NCBI GenBank assembly: GCA_001414345.1
Contig: LLCB01000450.1
Coordinates: forward strand, 1-35,316
DNA from: Hymenoscyphus infarciens
Lineage: Eukaryota > Ascomycota > Leotiomycetes > Helotiales > Helotiaceae
Direction of reading: 5' to 3'
Length of the DNA stretch: 35,316 nt
Shown here: positions 21,957 through 31,032 of the stretch, piece after piece
Layout of the letters: the number at the start of each line of letters is the position of its first letter
Numbering within the stretch: the stretch's first letter is position 1
Program-made: the position numbers and the translations under genes
The notes under the pieces: model-generated
Database searches by the model: none
What the model was told of the DNA's origin: nothing
Seen by the model: only the letters and a program-made list of their open reading frames with translations

Positions 21957-22776
21957 GATTGCTTCTTGGGGGAGGCAGGTGGTGAAGCTGGAGATGGTCG
22001 GGTGGAAGAGGGGAAAGTTGACGGTCCGCGAATTGTTCGTGAGGTTGCAGACGGATGAGGAAATTTTGCCGAGTGCCCTAATTCTTCCACGTGACCTTGA
22101 GCAAACTTCAAGGTTCGTAAACTATTTTTTATTTCTACTTTAAAAAAAACTAGCTAGCTAATAGTAATAAAGTAGGTTAAGTTTAGAGCTTATAATAATA
22201 GCTTTAGTACTAAACGTAAATTTAGTATTCTACTACTTATACTATTTTATATAAAATAATTAAATTAAATTAATTTTTACTATTAATACTTAAGTACTTT
22301 CTTAGATTTATTCTTAATACTAAAACTATTAACTATAGTATCTAAATCGTTAAAATATCTTACTAATATATAAGTTCGAATATTATAAAATCTCTTATAA
22401 AATATTCTAAATTATATTATAAACTTTAATATACTTTTATAATAAAGTAGTATTTCTAAGAGAATAAAAGAATATAAAAACTAAATTCGATTTTAAGAAA
22501 TTAAAAACTATATATAATTAAGTAAGTAGATAAGCTATAAGTATTAATAGAAAGACTTTTATAAATAAATTAAGTATTTATCTAGTAAATAATAGAATAG
22601 GATTTTAATATAAGAGAGTAGTTATTAAGATATTAATAGTCTAAATTAAAATATTAAAAGTTAATTTATATTTATATTATAAAAGACTTTTAGATACTAG
22701 TAGAATAGCTTTATACTAGCTATACTATAAAATAGTACTAAAGTAGCTATAATTTAGTCTTAGTATACTTAGTACT

Positions 22777-22880
22777 AAAGCTAACTTATTCTCTAACTTA
22801 TAATACTAAAGCTAATCTACTATCTAATATATAATACTAGATATATAAAAGCTAACTTACTATCTAATCTATAATACTAA
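22777..22880. repeat. Tandem repeat, about 31 bp x 3
   Basis: Three units share AAAGCTAA(C/T)(T/C)TA, then a CTATCTAA-like block, then TATAATACT. They start near 22777, 22807 and 22848; a short GATATATA spacer precedes the third. They lie inside the RIP tract. Confidence 0.55.
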
Positions 22881-23991
22881 GTCTACTCTATACTCTAAGT
22901 TCTAGAATTATATAATTATATAACTAGCTTTCTACTTCTTTATATACTATCTAGTTCTATAAAACTATAATAGCGTAAAAAAGTAAGTAATAAATTAAGC
23001 GATTAAGTAAAATTTTACTTTATAAGATACTTCTTATATAGATAGAGTTATAGATAGATAGTAGATATAGTAGAAAATAGAATATAGTAGACTTAGAGAG
23101 TAGTAGATAATAGAAACGTTTCTTATAAAGTTATATAATAATATATATATAGTTACTTCTAACACTTCTAGTATATCTAGTATATCTAGTATAGCTAGTA
23201 CTAAGTATACTAGCTAGTACTTTTATTATAACTAGTATTATAATAGTATACTTAAGACTTAAATATACTAGAAATTACTAGGTATATTAAATATAAGATT
23301 ACTACTACTACGCTAAAATCTTTATAATTAGCTCTTTCTAAGCTATAAGGTAAATTCTAGACTTTTATATCTAAAAGCTTTTATTTAAATATTTAACTCT
23401 TTACTTTATATACTAAGCTTAGTTTACTTTCTTATTTCGCTTCTAATATATATTATATATAAAGAACTAGTTAAAATCTATAAGAGGTTTTTTTCGATTA
23501 TAAGAGAAGTAGTATTACTTTTATAGACTATTATAGCTCTCTTTTATATATATAGCTTTCTCTTAACTATTTCTTAGATTTATAAAACTCTTACTTTCGT
23601 TTATTAAGCTTTTCTAGCTCTTCTTCTCTCTCTAAAGTACTTATCTTTATTTATAAAACCTTTTTAGAAGTATTTATTTATTTATTAGATCTATAAAGTA
23701 CTTACTTTTATTTATAAAAACTTCTTATAGCTCTATATAGCTATTCTATTACTTATATAAGTTCTAGTCTATAAATCTTATATACTCTCTCTTCTTATAA
23801 AGAGTAAATCTAGTAGATCTTCTTCTTATAACACGTCTCTCTATATCTCTTTTAATATTTTTAAGTTCTTATTACTTCGTTATAATAGTATACCGTTCTA
23901 TATAGCCGATATTACGTAGTATATGCCGTATATATTAGCTTTCAGTAGTTGTTGTTTTATATTATCTAATTTAGGAAGGTTACGTACGTCC

Positions 23992-24019
23992 GTACGTCCG
24001 TCCGGACTTTCGGACGTAC
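23992..24019. repeat. 9-bp perfect hairpin in a GC island
   Basis: GTACGTCCG (23992-24000) and CGGACGTAC (24011-24019) pair around a 10-nt loop. It is embedded in CGTACGTCCG repeats and stands out from the surrounding AT-rich tract. Confidence 0.6.
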
Positions 24020-24109
24020 TTCGTAGAGTTCGGGCTTTTGTATTAGCCGACGTATGTCGTTGTTCGGTTTCGTATCTCTTATATATAGCAGCCTACTCTC
24101 CTAGAGTCA

Positions 24110-24132
24110 GAAAAGGCTAGTTTAGCCTTTTC
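24110..24132. repeat. 10-bp perfect hairpin with 3-nt loop
   Basis: GAAAAGGCTA (24110-24119) and TAGCCTTTTC (24123-24132) are perfect reverse complements around GTT. It lies at the edge of the GC island in the RIP tract. A T-run follows the stem only briefly. Confidence 0.6.
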
Positions 24133-24975
24133 TTCCGTATTAGAGCCTAGTATTTATATACGTCATTCTGTCAAACGCACTCTTATATGTCTCTTCTATA
24201 GTTATATATATTTCGTGCTATTATATTTATAATCTATACTAAAACTCGTCTTTAAGTAAGAACTTTTATAATATCTCGTTTATAGAGTCTATCTAAGACT
24301 TTATTCTCTTACTCTTACTTAGCTTTCTAATACGTTGTATATTCTTACTTTTTTTATAATCTTATTTTTAAAGCTTTTTTTAATAATATATTATTTTTAT
24401 ATAAACTTTTATACTTATCTTTCTTATAGAACTAGCTCTCTATTTTACTTATAATAGGAATCTTATTATTATATATAGTATACAAAGTATATAAGAGCTT
24501 ATAAAGAGGTTTAGTTAAGAAAGAAGTTATAAATTAGCTAAAGATAGAATACTTATCTATAATATACTCTAATTAAACGATCTAGAATCTTTTTATATAC
24601 TATCTATCTAAGAACTTATATAAAAAGAAGTTAAGATAAGTCTAGTACTAATAGTAATATCGTAGACGAGTTATTATAAGTATAAGTTATAAGTTATAAG
24701 TTAGAACTAGACCTAGAACTAGAACTAGAACTAAACTTTAGTATTTCTATATAGACTCTAGTTACGTAGTAGTGTCTGTTTTATATAGATAATATTAGTA
24801 TATCTAGGATCTAAAAGTTTTACGTAATATAGTACTAAAGCTATTACTATTGTATCTTAGACTCTTAGTAAAGAATTAATATATTAACTAAGTCTTTTTT
24901 CCTTAATTTAGTTAGTCTACCTTAGATAGATATAACTATTCTTCTCTTATAGAGCTGAGAGAAAACAACTCATCT

Positions 24976-25668
24976 ATTAAAAAACGTTCTTTATTAGTCG
25001 CAATTTATTCAATAGTGTATAGTGGGGTTTCTTGCCCGGTTGGTCTCAAAGCCGTTTCAGCAAAGAAACACTCGAGCGGGATCATAAAACCTGCACTCGT
25101 TATTCTCACAGTAGAGGAGATTTTTACCCCCCACTCCAACTGCGTTGGAGTTACTAAAATCCATTGTCAACTTTTCAGAAACTGTCTATTCTCAGTTTGC
25201 TGTTGAAACAAGAGAACTTCCGGAGTGAGAAGTAAAATCCTGTCATGAAATCTTATCTTAGAACTTGATCCTACATTATAATCATGGTCATCGCCATTAC
25301 AGCTGGGAGCCTGCATGTGCAAAACAGCCAATTTCCACGAGATGCTGTTGATTGCTGGGTGTCGCGATAATATCTAAGTTTACTCTATTGCCCCTTTGAA
25401 AGCTCTGAGTTGGTTCTGGCTAGTCACATTCATCAAGGAGACTTATACCACTCGAATTACTCTAATTCACATCTTCTGTTTCTGGCTGACTTCGTGGCAA
25501 AGTATCCACCTTGGTTTCGTACTTGCTTCTCTAATATAAAAGCCCGCTAAAATACGCCTTGTCTGCAACCTCGTTAACGAAATTAATTTTCAGGCACGTT
25601 GAAACGAAAGTTCTCAACAGTAGCTAATAATTCACTCGTTAAAGATTTCATAGGTACGTATTCTAAAG
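24976..25668. other. GC-normal interval between repeats, no gene seen
   Basis: This looks like ordinary intergenic DNA stranded between two repeats. The only ORF (25015-25206) lacks an ATG and has no motif. Confidence 0.4.
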
Positions 25669-26234
25669 CTACAAAAGTGTAAATCGTAAATCGCGAAATT
25701 TTACTTTCTATAAGTAAAAAAGAGAATAATTAAATTCCCTCTCTCTCTTTATTGCTCTCTCTATATTAAGACTAGATAGTCTTAGCTATAGTAACTAGCT
25801 AATTAATAAACAGGGGAGTATTACGTATATAGTAGCGACCTCGCCTCTTACTATCGTCTCCTTACTATCGTATCTTTACTCCTTATTACCTAACTCTTAT
25901 AGTATATTCTTCCTATTATTTCTAGATAAATAAGAGAGAGAAAGAGAGAGGGGGAGGGGATGTTTACTACTTTAGCTAAACTCCTCTTATCTACGCTAGG
26001 AAAAACTTTCCTCTAAAACACCTCTCACTCCCTTAACCTCTATCTCCTATACTCTTACCTACATTCTTATCTATACTCTCTTAGTATATATAATATATAA
26101 AAGAATAGAATAAGGAGCAAGAAAGTAAGTAGATAGTATAATATACTTTAGAATTAGCTGTTCTAGCTATAATAACTTAACTTTTACGATTTGCGATTTG
26201 CGATTTAGTTGTTTTTGGACTTTTATACTTTTAG
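25669..26234. mobile_element. Small inverted-repeat element with AAATCGC-type ends
   Basis: The left end reads CTACAAAAGTGTAAATCGTA and continues into AATCGCGAAATTTTAC. The right end, reverse-complemented, reads CTAAAAGTATAAAAGTCC and then AAATCGCAAATCGCAAATCG. The 7-bp unit AAATCGC appears two to three times at each end in inverted orientation. The interior is pyrimidine/purine-skewed, moderately AT-rich and non-coding. A non-autonomous DNA element is likely. I could not fix its target duplication, so borders are approximate. Confidence 0.5.
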
Positions 26235-27223
26235 GACGCTCTAATAGGTCATCTTGTAATCCCAATTAAGAGAAAGTACTATTGAACCCACACCAATACT
26301 AGAGTTTCTAACCATGAAACAGCAAATTTTAAATAATGGCAGACAACTTGGAAGTTCACGACAAGTGCAAATACTACCCCAAATCATCGTCTCGCTTCTT
26401 TCTTTCCGAAGACACACGAAAGTTTCCTTGTCTTCCTAAGAGCTCCTTTCAGTGCGCTATCAATGTCCTCTCGTAGGTGTTAAATTTTGCCGATTCTTCC
26501 TCTACTGTCGAATAATTAGAACATCCAGATTATGCCGGTGAGATTATGAAGGTATAGAACCACAATAAACTCAATGCGTTCCGCAGGAACACAAGTTTTT
26601 CCGTAAATGTGTATCATGATTGTATTCACAGGGGGCTTGAGTAAAGAAAACTCTTCGCAATGTGTGACCACATAAGATGCTAGTTTTTCAAGTTATGGGC
26701 CAGCTTCCCAGTGGGTTCGTATCGGATAATCTAAAACGTTACATAAAAAAGGCCTCCTCTTCAGCAAATCCTGCCTAGCATTGGCAATCACTCCGGCCAT
26801 TTGATATGATGATATTGTGGTACACCCGGTTAATACGGTCTTTGGGTATGAGACCTCGCCTATCTGAACGGGAATTTCGCTGCCAATCTGTATAGTGCTA
26901 TTGAAGCTCTCTTTTTATACTTCTCTCTAGGATGTAGTCAGTGATTGAAGCACTTTATTCTTTTCAGTTTCACTAAGGAGTTTTGCAATCCGTTTCTTTC
27001 GCTCTACATAGTCAAAATGCTCTTGTTGAAAGGTTGGCTTGGTAGTAGGTTATTCATTTTTGGCGTAGTAGTTTCTCGTATAAATAACTCAGAAGACAGG
27101 ACAGGACCCTGGAGAAATTGGACAATTGCCGACGTGGTGGTTTTCATAGAGAGAGAACAGTAGGAATTAGAAACTCCTTTCTATCCGTTTACGCTCCATT
27201 ATTAAATTCTGAGCTTTTGAACC
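26235..27223. other. Intergenic region, no gene supported
   Basis: Normal composition. ORFs are short and lack ATG starts or motifs (for example 26945-27163). It is flanked on both sides by transposable elements. I see no RNA gene or repeat. Confidence 0.4.
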
Positions 27224-27231
27224 AGCCCGAG
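27224..27231. repeat. Left 8-bp target-site duplication of the hAT-like element
   Basis: AGCCCGAG immediately precedes the terminal inverted repeat CAGTGTGAG and is identical to 28003-28010. Confidence 0.85.
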
Positions 27232-28002
27232 CAGTGTGAGAAATGATTAGATTAGATTGACAAGGTCCTAATTATTAATCAGATTAACCAAAAGTCATTA
27301 ATCGGATTATTAATTGATTAATTGATTAATATAGCACGTGACCGTCCCGGAGGTATCGGAGGCCGGGCCGTGCCCCGGGATAGCCTCGGACCGAGAGCTT
27401 AAGCGAGACCTCTTAAACAGTCTTTTTAGCTTTATTTTAAGTCTTAATAAATTAGCTATTAATTACTTAGTAATATATATAAATTAGTAATATATCTAAT
27501 TAGTATTTTTAAGCTTTATAGGTATTATAAATTATTAGAGACTACTTAATTTCTAATTAATTTCTAGTATATACTTCTACTCTCTCACCTTTAAGTTAGT
27601 AGAAATAGAATAGATATAACTATTCTAATTTATCTATTAGCTAGGAAGTATCTATAAGATCTAGCTATATTAGCTCTAAGCGAGAGACTATTTAGTCAAG
27701 CTATAGTTATTATAAAGCAACGTAGTAGATCTAGAGAGGCCTTTAAAGCTATTACTAGCTTAAAGAGCTAGGAGTTATATATAGAGAAGGAGACAGAGGA
27801 AGAGAAAGAAGGAGCCTGAATTTAAGAATAATTACGTTATTCTTAATTAGTATATATACTATATATAGTATATTAATCATATTAATTAATTAATTAATTA
27901 ATTAATAATTAAAATAGATTAATTAATCTAATCTAATCAACACACGTGCTAATCATTAATCAGATTAATACTTGATTAATTGATTAATTTGTGCTCACAC
28001 TG
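27232..28002. mobile_element. Non-autonomous hAT-like transposon, 771 bp
   Basis: The ends CAGTGTGAG (27232-27240) and CTCACACTG (27994-28002) are perfect 9-bp inverted repeats, and similarity continues inward (AAAT / CACAAAT). Both are flanked by the identical octamer AGCCCGAG, the 8-bp duplication that defines hAT insertions. Subterminal ATTAATCAGATTAA and GATTAATTGATTAAT motifs occur near each end, like hAT transposase-binding repeats. CACGTG occurs near both ends too. A GC island at 27333-27415 contrasts with the TA-rich, RIP-like remainder. No transposase is encoded, so it was moved by an enzyme from elsewhere. Confidence 0.85.
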
Positions 28003-28010
28003 AGCCCGAG
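28003..28010. repeat. Right 8-bp target-site duplication of the hAT-like element
   Basis: AGCCCGAG immediately follows the terminal repeat CTCACACTG and is identical to 27224-27231. Confidence 0.85.
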
Positions 28011-28591
28011 GAGCTGTTGCTTGCTTCTCGCGGCATCATCGGCGAATTTGCCGTCAAAAATTGTATATCTTCGAAATAATTTGTATTGTTGAAATGTCTA
28101 CAACATTCAGATTTGAAAGTGTCTATGCTTTTGTTAGTTGGTTTGGTGGAAAGGGCAGTCGACGGCAGGCCGAAACAGTTATACAAATTCCTCCCAAACT
28201 CCCACCAACGCTGAGTCCAGAATGAAAAACTTGACTGTGGGATTAGCTGCCATAACGATGAACGTAACTCGCATCTGTTTCCTTTTGAACTTCTCCCAGA
28301 GTGCCGAGACACTATAACTTCTTGAAGTCTTCCATTCCTCCTTTGGTTTGCTGGTCTAAAAACCATTCACCTTGTATGTAGCACTTTCTTGTATTATAGT
28401 ACTGTACATCACAAACCATTTCATATCTCTCGCTCATTTTTTCCCCTTGTTAAACGCCACTTCATCTCCATCCGATTCCCTCAAATTGTTGAAACTCTTC
28501 AATCTCCCATAAATAACCACCCCACGCTATGCAATTGTACATCCATCCCCTATCACCCCTTACCCTCCTCGACCTCATCCCTTTAACTCCC
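28011..28591. other. 3' flank of the cystathionine gamma-synthase gene
   Basis: Mostly normal composition. A minus-strand ORF of 123 aa (27995-28366) runs into the hAT-like element end and has no recognisable motif. The C/T-rich stretch from 28440 probably belongs to the downstream gene's 3' region. Confidence 0.4.
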
Positions 28592-30571
28592 TCAAGCATC
28601 CTCCGCGGCCTTCAAAGCAACAGCAAACCTCTCCCTCAAATCATTCGCATCCTCAAGTCCAATACTAACCCTTATCAAATCAGCCGGAACCCCAAACTGC
28701 GCCGCCCACTCCAACTCCAAATAATGCGCCAACACAACATAAGGCGAAATAAGCGTAAAATTCGTCCCCAAACTAGGTCCCTTGGCAGTCTCAATGCGAT
28801 CATAGAAAGCCACAGCTTGCACCTTGTTCTTAAATTCGAAAGACAACAAGCCTCCGTATCCACCATTAGGAGTTCGACACGCGTCGTAGAATTCGCGGGA
28901 GGAATTGTATTTGGGGTAGTATAAGTTAGTGACTAGAGGATGAGAACGAAGGATATCACAAAGGATTTCCGCGTTATCGTTTATTTTTTCGATGCGCGAG
29001 ACAAAGTGGCGACTATTGCGCTCCATGAATATTATGTCTTCGGCCCAGTAGTTGTCTTCGTATTCTGATTCTAGGGTTTTCTTGAGTTGTGCGTAGTATT
29101 TGCTTTTCGGGTTCAAAATTGTGCCTCCGCCCATAACGTTGCATTCTCCGGAGAAGATCTTGGTTAAACTGCTGACAACCAGGTCGGCGTGTGGAAGAAC
29201 ATGGACGTTGATGAAGTTACCGATTGTTTCGTCGACTACGACGCAGAAGTCGTACTTATCTGCGAGACGACGGATTCGTATTAAATCTGGACATTTGAGC
29301 ATTGGGTTGCCGGGAAATTCGCAGAAGAGAGCTAGGAATTTTTCGCCTGACTCTAATCGTTTTTCGAGATCATCGAGGTCGGCTGGTGATCCGTTGCCAT
29401 AGAATAGACAGCCGGGACCAAATTTTTCGAGGACTTTGAGCGTGTCGATGTAGGGGAAGCCAAAGGAGATGCTCTTCATTTGTCCCCGAGATTCAAGCAA
29501 CATTTGGTGTGCGTTGAAAATTGAGTTCATACCACAAGGATATAGATAAACATCGTCTTCAGAGAGTCCAGTGACACCGCGTGTATCTGCCCGTTTGGGA
29601 CTCGACCTTCCACTTTTAGCAAGGTCTTCTTCGCCCATTAATGATCCAGCTATACGACGTTTGATTGCAGACTTTGCATTTTCGACCAGAGAAACGTCAA
29701 GGTTACGACCGAATCTCTCTTCCAAGAATGTCGAGCTCTCACGCGCATCTGGCTCTGACCGAGTATGTTTTGGCTCAATTGCAGAAGACCCATTTTTCTT
29801 GGTCGTATCAATTGAGCCTCTCTGATACCTTCTTGGACCCTTGCAAGATTTCTGGAATCCATTCTCTCCATTTAAAATAGGTTGAAGAGTCTTCTCATCA
29901 GTCAAGATACCCTCCTGGAAAAGACCGTGGCAAAACTCGGCTCGCCTACTTGAAACACCATCACCAGAATGTTGCCAATATTGCTTTGCAATTGGAAACA
30001 ACTCTTTAGGGTAAATGACAGCGGAGATGGAAGGAGATAATTTTGATAGCATCTCGGGGATTTGTTGGCTTCTGTCGAGGACGAGACCGAAGATCCGTAA
30101 TTGGTTGATGGATATTGAGGGGTCTCTTTCAAGCATGAATTTGATACAACTCCGAGCAATTCGGTGGGTTGGAAAGAGCATTGCTGACTGGCCCGGCTTT
30201 CCATGTTTTTCGACGATATCGTCGGCAAAAGCCACAATTGACTTGTGAATGAAGAAACTGGATGACGAGTTGGTGAGAGGCCAAAAGTGGGAATTACAAA
30301 ATGACATACCGAGGATAACCAGTTGTCATCTTGCTCAGAACTCTCTCTTTACCCTCCTCATATTCGACGTTGTCGAGCCATGCTGGGAGTGACACACTCG
30401 TTCCCTGGGGTTCATCAGCTTGTTGTTTGTTGTTTGTTGTTTGTTGTTTGTTGTTTGTTTTCATGGGGGGCAATACACACAAAGCAATATTGAAATGGTG
30501 AAGTGATTGGAATTGAGACTTACGTGGGGAGTCAGAGAGGGAATAGAGTCTCCTAACTCGATAACCGACAT
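28592..30571 (-). CDS. Cystathionine gamma-synthase-like PLP enzyme
   Basis: Exons in transcript order are 30571-30524, 30404-30310 and 30257-28592, giving 1809 nt, or 602 aa. The start MSVIELGDSIPSLTPH continues after splicing with GTSVSLPAWLDNVEYEEG and GYPRFFIHKSI, which fixes both introns. The Cys/Met-metabolism PLP domain (PF01053) fills the C-terminal two thirds. Visible landmarks are YPCGMNSIFNAHQ, CEFPGNPMLKCPDL, the PLP-ring aspartate in VVVDETIGN (about 390) and the Schiff-base lysine in SSLTKIFSG (about 414). A charged insert at about 175-270 is usual in fungal members (the Neurospora met-7 / yeast STR2 type). These enzymes join cysteine to an O-acyl-homoserine to make cystathionine in transsulfuration towards methionine. 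Function follows from family resemblance; other PLP lyases of the family remain possible. It diverges from UTP22. Confidence 0.9.
30420..30458. repeat. Heptanucleotide microsatellite in intron 1 of the PLP enzyme gene
   Basis: TGTTGTT is repeated about 5.6 times. On the coding strand it reads AACAAAC-type repeats lying 15-54 nt before the 3' splice site of a 119-bp intron, so length changes would alter the branch-to-acceptor region. Confidence 0.8.
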
Positions 30572-31032
30572 TTTGGGCAAGAAATCAATATTTTTGCGAG
30601 GTGGGTGAGAAAGGAGAGTGTTGTTCTGTCTTTCTTTGGAAGAAAAAAGTTGACGTTACTCACACCAAGAGAGTTACTGGTAGTTGGATACCGCCGTGAT
30701 CGGCGTCGCGATGGACGTTAAAAGCGGCAGTAAAGACTTGATGCTAATTCCTCGGGACCATCTGAGCTTGATTGTTCTGGAATACACAGGTGAATAGTTT
30801 GAATTACTCGAAGTGTCTAGGATTATTACATTGAATACACCCTAGAAAACTGGAACAAGAACCTGATATATTTACTGCCGCTTTTAAAGCCCAACGTGAG
30901 TTGGCGATAAGCGCGATAAGAAAATAGCGCTAACTTTTCTGAAAAGATCCATTTTCTTCCCCAGGGCAGAAACTTGATTTCCTCTCCGTCTTTGGTTTGG
31001 CCATTGCGCAACTTCCCTTCGTTCGGTACACC
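30572..31032. promoter_or_regulatory. 461-bp divergent promoter between the CGS-like gene and UTP22
   Basis: The genes are transcribed away from each other. Two copies of GCGATAAG (30904-30911 and 30913-30920) lie about 115-130 bp before the UTP22 ATG. They contain GATAAG and also resemble the PAC motif (GCGATGAG) of ribosome-biogenesis promoters. I saw no clear CYS-3 or Gcn4/CpcA site for the sulfur gene. Confidence 0.45.
30904..30920 (+). promoter_or_regulatory. Tandem GCGATAAG sites
   Basis: Two identical octamers start 9 bp apart, upstream of a ribosome-biogenesis gene. They could be GATA-factor sites or variants of PAC, the element bound by Pbf1/Pbf2 (Dot6/Tod6) in yeast. Which of these applies is not decided by the sequence. 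Confidence 0.35.

Larger units (their letters stand above)
22115..24975. mobile_element. Large RIP-degraded transposon tract
   Basis: About 2.9 kb of TA-saturated sequence with stops in all frames and very few CA/TG pairs. Local tandem repeats survive: a unit of about 31 bp x 3 (22777-22880), 9-bp CTAGTATAT units (23168-23203), TATAAGT units (24673-24702) and GAACTA units (24703-24736). A less mutated GC island lies at 23905-24180. No termini or family motifs can be recognised, and it may be several nested insertions. Confidence 0.7.

Noticed and set aside
25015..25206. 63-aa cysteine-containing ORF, considered as a small secreted protein
   Set aside because: There is no ATG, no signal peptide and too irregular a cysteine pattern.
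27995..28366. 123-aa minus-strand ORF beside the hAT-like element
   Set aside because: It has an ATG, but no recognisable family, and its end is formed by transposon sequence. It is more likely chance.
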